Origin: Streptomyces sp. TG1A-60
Lineage (GTDB): Bacteria; Actinomycetota; Actinomycetes; Streptomycetales; Streptomycetaceae
DNA: 64,000 nucleotides
Direction: 5' to 3'
Assembly: GCF_037201975.1 (NCBI RefSeq)
Contig: NZ_CP147520.1
Span: 5,208,001-5,272,000 of the forward strand
How positions within the stretch are numbered: position 1 is the first letter of the stretch; every line of letters begins with the position of its first letter. The position numbers and the translations under genes are program-made. Below, piece after piece: positions 40,884 through 49,393 of this stretch. The notes beneath the pieces were generated by a model, which ran no database searches, was not told where the DNA came from, and worked only from the letters and a program-made list of their open reading frames with translations.

Positions 40884-43754
40884 TCAAAGCCGTCGCACCG
40901 CCCGCATCGCCCGCGTCGCCACCGCCGCGTAGCCGATGCCCACCGCGAGGGAGGCGAGGAGGGCGAGGGTGGGGAAGTCGTGCTGGAGGTGGGGGTAGAC
41001 CTGGAAGTGGGTCAGGTAGATGTAGAGCGAACTGCCGGCGAGGAGGCCGGCGAGGCGGTTGAGGGGGCCGAGGCTGGGGAGGGTGGGGACCCAGACCAGC
41101 AGGGTCAGGCCGGCGATCACCAGGGCCGTGCGCAGGTGTTGGTCCGGTGAGAAGAGGCCGGGGGTGGTGAGCAGGAGGGTCGCCGTGAGCAGCAGGCGTT
41201 GCCGGGCCGTGGTCGCGCGGGCGGCTGCCCAGCCCAGGGCGAAGAGCCAGAAGACCACCGTGGGTCCGAGGTGGAAGCGGGCGGGGGCCAGGCCTGGCAG
41301 GTCGTAGCGGCCGAGGAGGCCGACGGCCAGCAGGGCGAGGGGTACGCCGAACGGGTGTCGGCGCTCCAGGCGGTCCAGCAGGGGGAAGGCCGTCAACACG
41401 GCCAGGGCGACCAGGAAGTAGAGCAGCGCCTCGATGAACCAGTAGTGCCACTCGTGGCGTTCGGTGCCCTGGTCGACGAGGCTGTTGAGGAGGAGGGCGT
41501 TGGCGGGGTCGTAGAGACCGGTCATGACGACCGCGCCGGTGATCCACACCGCGCTCGGTACGGCGATCCGGGCGATGCTGCGCCACAAGTGCCGTACGCG
41601 CTCGCGGTGTTCGGCGTCGGTGAGGTGGAAGCGGGCGAAGTTGTAGCCCGCGACGCCGATGAGGACGTGGGCGGCGCCCTGGAGAGCGAAGAGCTGGATG
41701 TGGGAGCCGACGATCAGGACGATGCCGACGGCGCGCAGGGCGATGCCGGTTTCCAGGGTGCGGCGGGTCCGGGCGGGAGCGGGAGGCGGCTGTTCCCCGG
41801 CCGTCGTCGAGGTGGAGGCCGCCGGCGGGCGCAGGTCGCGGATCCGGCGGGTGTGCCAGTCGGGTGGGAGGGCGCCGAGTGCCTGCTCCAGGCGGAGGGA
41901 CATCTCGACGTAGCAGAGGGAGTCGCCGCCGAGGCCGACGAAGGTGCTGTCCTCGGTGACGTCGGTGCGGTCGAGGATCTCGGCGTAGAGGGCGCGCAGG
42001 TCGTCCCCGGGGGGCCTGCTGTGGGTCGTGCGCCCGTCGGCGGTGGGGTGGCCGTCGTCCGTGGAATGCCCGTCGGCGGTGCTTCCGTCGCCGGTGTGGC
42101 TCCCGTCGGCCGTGACGCGCCCACCGGTCGTGGGGCTCCCGGTACGCGTGGAGTGCACGTCGCTCGCAACGCGCCCGCTGTCCGTGGGGCGCGCCGGTGC
42201 CGTCGCGGAATCCGGCGCTGTCGCCGTCGTGGAAACCGCCGCGGAGGCCGGCGCGGGCGGGCGCGTCAGGCGGCGTACCGCCGCGTAGTCCGGCTTGCCG
42301 GTGCTCAGGCGGGGGAGACGGGCTTCGGGGAGGGCGCGGAGGCGGACCGCTCGGGGCGGGAGACCGCAGGACTTCGCCGCGAGCCGCCGCAGGCGGGGCT
42401 CGTCGGCGGTGGTGCCGGTGGCGGTGATCGCCAACTCCTCGCCGTCGCCGGTGCAGTACGCCTTCACGCCGTGCCGTTCCAGAGCCGCCTCGACGCGCTG
42501 GGGGTCGATGCGCAGACCGAGGATCTTCGCGAAGCGGCTGCGGCGGCCGACGATCTCGTAGAGGCCGTCGGGGGCCTGGCGGGCCAGGTCGCCGGTGCGC
42601 AGTTCGGTGATGGTGCGGCCGAGGGCGAGGTCGGCGGGGCTCTCGGCGTAGCCGAGCATCACGTTGGGGCCCGAGTACACCAGCTCGCCCACGTCCGGGC
42701 CGTGCCCGGCCCCCCTCACGTCACCCCCGTCCGCGTCGCCGTCGAGCGGGCGCAGGCGGAAGGAGCCGCCGGGGACCGGGATTCCGACGGCCTCCGGCCG
42801 GCTGGTGGCGAGGTGGGGCGGGAGGTAGGCCATGCGGGCCGTCGCCTCGGTCTGGCCGTACATGACGAACAGGTCCCAGCCGGAGCGCCGCCCCGACTCG
42901 GCGTAACGGGCGACGCGTTCGGGCGCGAGCCGGCCCCCGGCCTGGGTGACCCGGCGCAGCCGCGGCAGTTCCATCCGGTCGAAGCCGACCCGGTCGAGCA
43001 GGTCGAAGGTGTACGGAACGCCGGCGAGCGAAGTGGCGCGGGCGGCGCGGAACTCGGTCCAGAAGGCGTCGTCCGCGACCGACCGCTCGGTGAGGAGCAG
43101 TCCGGCGCCGCGCAGCAGGTGGCTGTGGATGACGGACAGGCCGTAGCAGTAGTGCATCGGCAGGCTGGTGGCCGCCCGGTCGGTGTCGGTGATGCCGAGG
43201 TAGCCGGCGATGGACTCGGCGTTGGCCTGGAGGTTCTCGTGCGAGAGCCGTACGAGTTTGGGGGAGCCCGTCGAGCCGGAGGTGCTCAGCAGCAGGGCGA
43301 GGTCCGGGTGGAGGGTGTGGGCGGTCCCGGGGTGGCGCTCGTCGAGGGTGCAGGTGCCGTCGGTGTCCGGGCGGGCCACCACGTCCGGGGCGTAGGCGGC
43401 CGTGAGGGAGGCGATGCTGTCGTCGCTGTCGCCGGGGACGAGCAGCACGGGGTGGCCGGCGGAGAGGGCGGCCAGGTAAGTGACCAGCACGTCCGCCCGG
43501 TTGGCCCCGGCCAGCAGCACCAGCCGCCGTACGGGCCCGAGTCGCTCGGCGGTGGCGGCGACGCGCTCGGCGAGGGCGCGGTAGGTGACCTCACCCGCGG
43601 GGGTCTGGAGGGCGACACGGTCGCCGTGCGCCGCGAGTTCGCGTGCGAAGGGCACCGCGTGCGGTCGTACGGGCTGCCTCGGGAACGGGACCGGGGCGGG
43701 GCGGGGAGCCGGGGCGGCGGACGGGGCCCGGACGGGGCCGGAAGGGTGGATCAC
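40884..43754 (-). CDS. Adenylation-carrier-acyltransferase (AT3) membrane fusion
   Basis: A 956-residue three-module protein. Residues about 30-495 form an AMP-binding (acyl/aminoacyl-adenylating) domain with L-S-T-S-G-S-T-G-S-P-K, Y-G-Q-T-E-A-T, T-G-D-L and the C-terminal Lys in S-T-G-K. A Ser/Thr/Asp/His-rich linker with T-A-D-G repeats follows (about 500-585). Then comes a phosphopantetheine carrier with G-G-D-S612-L. Residues 669-952 are a ten-segment acyltransferase-3 membrane domain (L-R-A-V-G-I-V-L-I-V-G-S-H). The design suggests that an activated acid is loaded on the carrier and passed to, or across, the membrane. GTG 43754 has GGAAAGG upstream; GTG 43793 is the longer alternative. 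The iron-box-like palindrome at 43808-43826 suggests induction by iron limitation. Confidence 0.85.
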   Translation of the reverse strand: MIHPSGPVRAPSAAPAPRPAPVPFPRQPVRPHAVPFARELAAHGDRVALQTPAGEVTYRALAERVAATAERLGPVRRLVLLAGANRADVLVTYLAALSAGHPVLLVPGDSDDSIASLTAAYAPDVVARPDTDGTCTLDERHPGTAHTLHPDLALLLSTSGSTGSPKLVRLSHENLQANAESIAGYLGITDTDRAATSLPMHYCYGLSVIHSHLLRGAGLLLTERSVADDAFWTEFRAARATSLAGVPYTFDLLDRVGFDRMELPRLRRVTQAGGRLAPERVARYAESGRRSGWDLFVMYGQTEATARMAYLPPHLATSRPEAVGIPVPGGSFRLRPLDGDADGGDVRGAGHGPDVGELVYSGPNVMLGYAESPADLALGRTITELRTGDLARQAPDGLYEIVGRRSRFAKILGLRIDPQRVEAALERHGVKAYCTGDGEELAITATGTTADEPRLRRLAAKSCGLPPRAVRLRALPEARLPRLSTGKPDYAAVRRLTRPPAPASAAVSTTATAPDSATAPARPTDSGRVASDVHSTRTGSPTTGGRVTADGSHTGDGSTADGHSTDDGHPTADGRTTHSRPPGDDLRALYAEILDRTDVTEDSTFVGLGGDSLCYVEMSLRLEQALGALPPDWHTRRIRDLRPPAASTSTTAGEQPPPAPARTRRTLETGIALRAVGIVLIVGSHIQLFALQGAAHVLIGVAGYNFARFHLTDAEHRERVRHLWRSIARIAVPSAVWITGAVVMTGLYDPANALLLNSLVDQGTERHEWHYWFIEALLYFLVALAVLTAFPLLDRLERRHPFGVPLALLAVGLLGRYDLPGLAPARFHLGPTVVFWLFALGWAAARATTARQRLLLTATLLLTTPGLFSPDQHLRTALVIAGLTLLVWVPTLPSLGPLNRLAGLLAGSSLYIYLTHFQVYPHLQHDFPTLALLASLAVGIGYAAVATRAMRAVRRL

Positions 43755-43807
43755 AGGGCGCGGCCTTTCCGGGACAGCGTCCGCGGGTAGCACGGCCCCC
43801 TTGACGC

Positions 43808-43826
43808 TTAGGCAAGCTTTACCTTA
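43808..43826. promoter_or_regulatory. Iron-box-like operator (DmdR/IdeR type)
   Basis: TTAGGCAAGCTTTACCTTA closely resembles the 19-bp actinobacterial iron box TTAGGTTAGGCTCACCTAA (about 13 of 19 positions, conserved outer half-sites). It lies between the divergent acyltransferase fusion gene and the iron(III) importer operon, so one repressor could control both. AT-rich promoter-like sequence surrounds it. Confidence 0.7.
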
Positions 43827-43929
43827 TTCATAGCATGTTCATAGTTGGCTAAAAAGCGTCACTTCGCCACTCGCCGATCGACGACGCGACCTGCGGCGTG
43901 GCGGCGAGCCACGCAGGAAAGGCACCCAC

Positions 43930-44994
43930 ATGCGACGCCCTCTGGCTGGCCGGATCACCGCGCTCCTCGCGGCCGGTCTGCTGCTCCCCGCCCTCGCCGC
44001 GTGCGGCTCCGGCGACGACACCGACACCGACGCCAGTGGCTCGGGGGACGGCGGTGACGCCGCCCTCGTCATCTACTCCGGCCGCAACGAGAAGCTGGTC
44101 AAGCCGATCCTGGACAAGCTGGAGAAGGCCGTCGGCGCCGATGTCGAGGTGCGCTACGGCGACAGCGCCGAACTCGCCGCGCAGATCCTGGAGGAGGGCG
44201 ACCGCACCAAGGCCGGGCTGTTCTTCTCCCAGGACGCCGGGGCGCTCGGCGCGCTCTCCAAGGAGGGCATGCTGGCGAAGCTGCCGCAGGCCACCCTCGA
44301 CAAGGTCGACCAGGCCTACCGGAGCGGCGAGGGCGACTGGGTGGGTCTGTCGGGGCGCGTCCGCGTCATCGCGTACAACCCGGACGAGGTGGCCGCGGAC
44401 GAGGTCCCGGACAGCGTCCACGACGTGGTGGAGCCCGAGTGGAAGGACAAGGTCGGCTTCGCGCCCACCAACGCCTCCTTCCAGGCCTTCGTCACCGGCA
44501 TGCGTGTCCTGGAGGGCGACGACGCCACGCGGAAGTGGCTGGAGGACCTGAAGGCCAACGGCGCCAAGACCTACGCCAACAACCTCGCCACCCTCGACGC
44601 CGTGGAGGCCGGCGAGGTCTCCCTGGGCCTCGTCAACCACTACTACTGGTACGAGCGGGTCGCCGAGAAGGGCGAGGACGAGGTCGACGCCAGGCTGCAC
44701 TTCCTGCCCGGCAAGGACCCCGGCGCGCTGATCAACGTGGCCGGCGCCGGCGTCCTCGCCGACAACGGCGAGCAGAGCGCGACCGCGCGGAAGGCCGTGG
44801 ACTACCTGCTGTCCGAGGAGGCGCAGACCTACTTCGCGGACAGGACGAAGGAGTATCCGCTGGCCGCGGGCGTCACCAGCACCGTCGAGGGGCTGCCGCC
44901 GCTGGAGTCGCTCGAATCGCCCGACATCGACCTCGGCAAGCTGGAGTCCCTCCAGGAGACGCTGGCCATGCTCCAGGACGTCGGGCTGGTCTGA
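43930..44994 (+). CDS. Iron(III) ABC transporter substrate-binding lipoprotein
   Basis: A 354-residue FbpA/FutA-like binding protein. Lipoprotein signal with L-A-A-C25, then an Asp/Gly-rich linker and the binding fold starting L-V-I-Y-S-G-R-N-E. The Tyr pair expected to coordinate ferric iron is visible in N-H-Y-Y-W-Y-E-R; I-N-V-A-G-A-G-V follows. It captures ferric ion outside the membrane for the permease and ATPase that follow directly. AGGAAAGG lies upstream of the ATG. The iron-box-like site 104 bp upstream fits induction under iron starvation. Confidence 0.92.
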   Translation: MRRPLAGRITALLAAGLLLPALAACGSGDDTDTDASGSGDGGDAALVIYSGRNEKLVKPILDKLEKAVGADVEVRYGDSAELAAQILEEGDRTKAGLFFSQDAGALGALSKEGMLAKLPQATLDKVDQAYRSGEGDWVGLSGRVRVIAYNPDEVAADEVPDSVHDVVEPEWKDKVGFAPTNASFQAFVTGMRVLEGDDATRKWLEDLKANGAKTYANNLATLDAVEAGEVSLGLVNHYYWYERVAEKGEDEVDARLHFLPGKDPGALINVAGAGVLADNGEQSATARKAVDYLLSEEAQTYFADRTKEYPLAAGVTSTVEGLPPLESLESPDIDLGKLESLQETLAMLQDVGLV

Positions 44995-45000
44995 CCGGCC

Positions 45001-46578
45001 GTGAGTACAACCGAAGCCACCCCGCGCCCGGCGACAAACCCGGCGGGGCGCGGGGAGGGCGGCGGCGGGAAAGACCGCAGGCCGCCCCTGGTCCTGCTCG
45101 TCCCCGCCTGCGTGGCCGCCCTCTTCGCCCTGCTCCCGCTCGGCTACCTCGCCGTCCGCGCGCTCGAACGCGGTCCCGCCTTCGCCTGGGAGGTCGTCGC
45201 CGACGAGCGGACGCTCGACCTCCTCGGCCGCAGCCTAGGCCTGACGGCGGTGGTCGTGGCGGCCTGCGTGATCCTGGGGGTCTCGCTGGCCTGGCTGACC
45301 GTGCGTACGGCGCTGCCGGGCGCCCGGGTCTGGTCGGTCGCCGCGACGCTGCCGCTGGCCGTGCCCAGTTACGTGGCCGCCTTCGCCTGGCTGTCGGCGG
45401 AACCGGACCTCGCCGGGTTCGGCGGGGCCGCGCTCGCCCTGACCCTGGTCAGCTTCCCGTACGTGCTGCTGCCGGTCGCGGCGGCGCTTCGGGGCATCGA
45501 CCCGGCGCAGGAGGAGGCCGCACGCTCCCTCGGGCACGGCCCACTCCGTACGTTCCTCCGGGTCACCCTCCCGCAGCTGCGCCCGGCGGCGGGGGGCGGG
45601 GCGCTGCTCGTCGCGCTGTACGTGCTCTCCGACTTCGGCGCGGTCTCGCTCATGCGGTACGACACCTTCACCCGGGCCATCCACACCTCCTACCGCGCCT
45701 CCTTCGACCGCACCCCCGCCGCCGCGCTGAGCGTCGTCCTGGTGGTGATGACGGTGGCCCTGGTCGCCGCCGAAGCCCGTACGCGCGGCCGTGCCGGACA
45801 CGCCAGGACCGGCGGCGGCACCGCCCGCCCGGCCGCCCCCGTGCCGCTCGGCCGCTGGAAGCCGCTCGCCCTGCTGTGGTGCGGCGCGGTCGTCGCCGTG
45901 GCCGTCGCCTTCCCGCTCGGCACCCTCGGCTACTGGCTCACCGTCGGCTCCTCCGCCACCTGGGACCTGGGCGGCCTCACCGAAACCGCCTGGGCCACCC
46001 TCGGCGTCGCGGCGGCGGGCGCCGCCCTCACCACGGCCCTCGCCCTGCCCGTCGGGGTGATCGCGGCCCGGCACCGGGGACGCGGGGCCCGGCTCCTGGA
46101 ACAGGCCGCGTACGCCGGGCACGCCCTCCCCGGCATCACGGTCGCCCTGTCCCTGGTCTTCTTCGCCGTCCGCTACGCCTATCCCCTCTACCAGCGACTC
46201 CCGCTGCTGGTCTGCGCGTACGCGGTCCTCTTCCTGCCGGTCGCGGTGGCCGCCACCCGCGCCGCCGTGCTCCAGGCCCCGCCCGTCCTGGAGGACGTGG
46301 CCCGCTCGCTCGGCCGTCGCCCCTGGCAGGTGCTCCGTGAGGTCACCGTCCCGCTGGCCGCGCCCGGTGTCACCGCCGGTGCCGCGCTCACCTTCGTCGT
46401 CTGCATGAAGGAACTCCCGGCGACGCTGCTCCTGCGCCCCACCGGCATGGACACGCTCGCCACCCGCCTGTGGACCGAGACGGGCGCGGGCTCCTTCGCC
46501 GCGGCGGCCCCGTACGCCGCCGCACTCATCCTGTTGGCCGCCGTGCCTTCGTACCTGCTGGGGAGGCACCGGACATGA
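45001..46578 (+). CDS. Iron(III) ABC transporter permease (FbpB-like)
   Basis: A 525-residue fused double permease with about twelve membrane segments, in two homologous halves. Each half carries an EAA loop: E-E-A-A-R-S-L-G-H-G-P followed by L-P-Q-L-R, and L-E-D-V-A-R-S-L-G-R-R-P followed by V-P-L-A-A-P-G. This is the architecture of ferric-ion importers. GTG 45001 follows the binding-protein stop after 6 bp, and its own stop overlaps the ATPase start (ATGA). A Pro/Gly-rich cytoplasmic leader of about 30 residues precedes the first segment. Confidence 0.92.
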   Translation: MSTTEATPRPATNPAGRGEGGGGKDRRPPLVLLVPACVAALFALLPLGYLAVRALERGPAFAWEVVADERTLDLLGRSLGLTAVVVAACVILGVSLAWLTVRTALPGARVWSVAATLPLAVPSYVAAFAWLSAEPDLAGFGGAALALTLVSFPYVLLPVAAALRGIDPAQEEAARSLGHGPLRTFLRVTLPQLRPAAGGGALLVALYVLSDFGAVSLMRYDTFTRAIHTSYRASFDRTPAAALSVVLVVMTVALVAAEARTRGRAGHARTGGGTARPAAPVPLGRWKPLALLWCGAVVAVAVAFPLGTLGYWLTVGSSATWDLGGLTETAWATLGVAAAGAALTTALALPVGVIAARHRGRGARLLEQAAYAGHALPGITVALSLVFFAVRYAYPLYQRLPLLVCAYAVLFLPVAVAATRAAVLQAPPVLEDVARSLGRRPWQVLREVTVPLAAPGVTAGAALTFVVCMKELPATLLLRPTGMDTLATRLWTETGAGSFAAAAPYAAALILLAAVPSYLLGRHRT

Positions 46579-47699
46579 ACAAGCCGCACGCGAAGGACCC
46601 GCACGTGAAGGACCCGCATACGAGCGCCCCGCACACGAGTGACCCGCACGCCAACGAGCTGCACGTCGAAGGGCTCACGAAGTCCTACGCGACCGGGACC
46701 CCGGTCCTGCGAGGCCTCGAACTCACCGTCCCCGCAGGCGCGTTGGCCGCCGTCCTCGGCCCCTCGGGATGCGGCAAGACGACCCTGCTGAGGATCGTGG
46801 CCGGGTTCCTGCGGGCCGACGCGGGCACCGTCCGGCTGGGCGGCCGGCTCCTGAGCGGCCCCGGCGTCCACCTGCCGCCCGAGCGGCGCCGTATCGGGAT
46901 CGTGCCGCAGGAGGGCGCCCTCTTCCCGCACCTGAGCGTGGCGCGGAACGTGGCCTTCGGGATCGCGGGCCTGCCCCGGGGGGAGCGACGGCACCGTACC
47001 GAGGAACTGCTGGAACTGGTCGGCCTCGCCGGATACGGCGACCGGATGCCGCACGAACTCTCCGGCGGCCAGCAGCAGCGCGTGGCCCTCGCCCGAGCCC
47101 TGGCACCGCGCCCCCAGCTCGTGCTGCTGGACGAGCCCTTCAACGCCCTGGACAGCGCGCTCAGGGCAGGCGTGCGGGCGGACGTGCGGGCCGCGCTGCG
47201 GGCGACGGGCGCCACGGCACTCCTCGTCACCCACGACCAGCAGGAAGCCCTCTCCACCGCCGACCTCGTCGCCGTCGTACGGGACGGCCGGGTCGCCCAG
47301 CGCGACACCCCGCAGGATCTGTACCGGCGGCCCGCCGACCCCTGGGTCGCGGGCTTCGTCGGGGACGCGGTGCTGCTCCCCGCCACCGTGAACGGCGACG
47401 GCACGGCCCACACCGCGCTCGGCGCCGTCCCGCTCGCCGCCCCGCCGGAGGGAACGCGCACCGGGACCCTTCTGCTCCGCCCGGAGCAGCTCCGGCTGAC
47501 CGGGACGGCCGCCGAGGGCGCGGCACGGGGCACGGTCACCGACGTCTGCTTCTACGGCCATGACGCCATGGTCACGGTCGTCGTGGACGGGCACGACACC
47601 CCCGTCGACGTCCGCGTCGCGGGCCCGCTGCCGGTGCGGGCGGGAGACGAGACCGGCATCCGCGTCCTGGGCGAGGCGACACTGCATCGGCCCGACTGA
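46575..47699 (+). CDS. Iron(III) ABC transporter ATPase (FbpC-like) with His-rich leader
   Basis: A 374-residue ATPase: Walker A G-P-S-G-C-G-K-T-T, Q-loop V-P-Q-E-G-A-L-F, signature L-S-G-G-Q-Q-Q-R, Walker B L-V-L-L-D-E-P and switch His in V-T-H-D-Q-Q-E-A, then a TOBE-type C-terminal domain (about 270-370), standard for ferric importers. The first 30 residues are unusual: His and Asp/Pro alternate in K-D-P-H-V-K-D-P-H-type repeats ahead of the normal start of the domain at E-L-H-V-E-G-L. They may be an expendable leader or a metal-sensing extension. It is coupled to the permease by an ATGA overlap and ends the operon. Confidence 0.92.
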   Translation: MNKPHAKDPHVKDPHTSAPHTSDPHANELHVEGLTKSYATGTPVLRGLELTVPAGALAAVLGPSGCGKTTLLRIVAGFLRADAGTVRLGGRLLSGPGVHLPPERRRIGIVPQEGALFPHLSVARNVAFGIAGLPRGERRHRTEELLELVGLAGYGDRMPHELSGGQQQRVALARALAPRPQLVLLDEPFNALDSALRAGVRADVRAALRATGATALLVTHDQQEALSTADLVAVVRDGRVAQRDTPQDLYRRPADPWVAGFVGDAVLLPATVNGDGTAHTALGAVPLAAPPEGTRTGTLLLRPEQLRLTGTAAEGAARGTVTDVCFYGHDAMVTVVVDGHDTPVDVRVAGPLPVRAGDETGIRVLGEATLHRPD

Positions 47700-47880
47700 C
47701 GTCGTGGGGCCACGGCGTCCCGCATGGGTGTACCTGCCCGTCAGTGACCTGACACACGTCTGTGTCGGTCACGTTTCGACACATGCGGATTACGTTTCAA
47801 CAAAGCGGGACAGGAAGTCTTGACGTATGACATGACATAGAGCTGTTATGGCGGCCACCGTGTTCGGTCGAGTTGGTTTC

Positions 47881-47896
47881 TGATTGTTTTCGATCA
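47881..47896. promoter_or_regulatory. Imperfect palindrome upstream of the sugar ABC operon
   Basis: TGATTGTTTTCGATCA (outer TGAT/ATCA perfect) lies about 50 bp before the binding-protein gene, within a relatively AT-rich stretch (47740-47900) that also holds GTTTCGACA and GTTTCAACA. It could be an operator for a sugar-responsive repressor, but no regulator gene is adjacent. Confidence 0.3.
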
Positions 47897-47948
47897 GTAG
47901 TCGGCGAGGGCCATGGAGACCGAACGATCTGCCCCCAGGGAGCCGCAC

Positions 47949-49259
47949 ATGCATCTCACACCTTCCGGTCTCTCCATCCCCGGCCCGAGCCGTCGCACCA
48001 TGCTGCGCGGCATAGGCGGGGCCGCGGCACTCGGCGCGGGAGTCCCCCTGCTCAGCGCCTGCGGCGGCGGTAGCGGCTCGGCCGCCGACCCGAAGACCGT
48101 CAGCCTCGGCTCCAACGCGTCCGACGCGGTGCCGAAGAAGGCGTTCGCCGAGATCTACGCGGCCTTCAAGAAGCAGTCCGGGATCACGGTCGACGTGAAC
48201 ACCAAGGACCACAACACGTTCCAGGAGCAGATCAACTCCTACCTGCAGGGCACGCCGGACGACGTGTTCCACTGGTTCGCGGGCTACCGGATGCAGTTCT
48301 TCGCGGCCAAGGGGCTGGCCACCGAGATCGACGAGGTGTGGGACAAGATCGGGGGCAACTTCCCCGAGGCGATGAAGGGCCTGAGCAAGGGCGAGGACGG
48401 CAAGTACTACTTCGTGCCGCTGTACACGTACCCCTGGGCGCTCTTCTACCGCAAGAGCGTCTTCGCGGAGAAGGGCTACGAGGTTCCCACCACGTGGGAC
48501 GAGCTGGTCGCCCTGTGCAAGCAGATGGAGAAGGACAAGCTCGTCCCGATCGCCTTCGGCGACAAGGACGCCTGGCCCGCGCTCGGTACCTTCGACCAGA
48601 TCAACTTCCGCACCAACGGCTACGACTTCCACGTCGAGCTGATGGCGGGCAAGGCCTCCTGGACCGACGCCAAGGTGCGCAAGGTCTTCGACCTGTGGGC
48701 CGAGCTGCTGCCGTACCACCAGGAGGGCGCCGTCGGCCGCACCTGGCAGGACGCCGCGCAGACGCTGGTGTCGAAGAAGGCGGGCATGTACCTGCTGGGC
48801 ACCTTCGTGGGCCAGCAGTTCACCAACCAGGCCGACCTCGACGACCTGGACTTCTTCGCCTTCCCGGAGATCGACCCGGCGTACGGTCAGGACACCGTCG
48901 AGGCCCCCACCGACGGCTTCATGATGAGCAAGGCGCCGAAGAACAAGGCGGGCGCGGTCGAGCTGCTGGAGTTCCTCGGCACCCCCGAGGCCGAGCAGAT
49001 CTACCTCAAGGCCGACCCGAACGTGGTGGCCGCCTCGACCAAGGCCGACACCTCCTCGTACTCGCCGCTGCAGAAGAAGGCGTTCGAGATGATCTCCGGC
49101 GCCAAGAGCCTCACCCAGTTCATGGACCGCGACAGCCGCCCGGACTTCACCTCCACGGTGATGCAGCCGGCGCTGCAGAAGTTCGTCCGCGACCCCAAGG
49201 GCGTCGACAACCTGCTCTCGTCGATCGAGCGCCAGAAGAAGACGATCTTCGCGTCCTGA
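47949..49259 (+). CDS. Sugar ABC transporter substrate-binding lipoprotein
   Basis: A 436-residue family 1 solute-binding protein (carbohydrate uptake CUT1). The N-terminus has S-R-R-T-M-L-R-G-I-G-G, a hydrophobic run and L-L-S-A-C, indicating Tat export and lipid anchoring. Binding-fold blocks include F-K-K-Q-S-G-I-T-V, T-P-D-D-V-F-H-W-F, Y-Y-F-V-P-L-Y-T-Y-P-W-A-L-F-Y and T-D-G-F-M-M-S. ATG 47949 has AGGGAG seven bases upstream. The operon continues with two permeases and a GH42 beta-galactosidase, so a galactoside ligand is likely. No ATPase gene is present; a shared MsiK-type ATPase encoded elsewhere is inferred. Confidence 0.92.
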   Translation: MHLTPSGLSIPGPSRRTMLRGIGGAAALGAGVPLLSACGGGSGSAADPKTVSLGSNASDAVPKKAFAEIYAAFKKQSGITVDVNTKDHNTFQEQINSYLQGTPDDVFHWFAGYRMQFFAAKGLATEIDEVWDKIGGNFPEAMKGLSKGEDGKYYFVPLYTYPWALFYRKSVFAEKGYEVPTTWDELVALCKQMEKDKLVPIAFGDKDAWPALGTFDQINFRTNGYDFHVELMAGKASWTDAKVRKVFDLWAELLPYHQEGAVGRTWQDAAQTLVSKKAGMYLLGTFVGQQFTNQADLDDLDFFAFPEIDPAYGQDTVEAPTDGFMMSKAPKNKAGAVELLEFLGTPEAEQIYLKADPNVVAASTKADTSSYSPLQKKAFEMISGAKSLTQFMDRDSRPDFTSTVMQPALQKFVRDPKGVDNLLSSIERQKKTIFAS

Positions 49260-49274
49260 CGGCCGACGTCCTGA

Positions 49275-49363
49275 CGATCGGCCGGCCGCACACGTGAGCA
49301 CCCCGCACGCACGAGCAGCCCGCACGCGTGAGCGGCTCGCACGCACGAGCGGCCGGCCGATCG
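49275..49363 (+). promoter_or_regulatory. Long inverted repeat between binding-protein and permease genes
   Basis: CGATCGGCCGGCCGC (49275-49289) and its perfect complement GCGGCCGGCCGATCG (49349-49363) enclose about 59 bases holding repeated CGCACGCACGAGC-type sequence. It lies after the binding-protein stop and before the permease start. In mRNA it would form a strong stem, probably limiting read-through or protecting the upstream message so that binding protein exceeds permease. Confidence 0.6.
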
Positions 49364-49393
49364 ACCGTCCTCACGACTGGATGACCTTCTGAC

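Noticed and set aside
41199..43790. An 863-residue plus-strand frame opposite the acyltransferase fusion
   Set aside because: Gly/Val/Arg-rich shadow frame; the sense protein has three well-defined domains.
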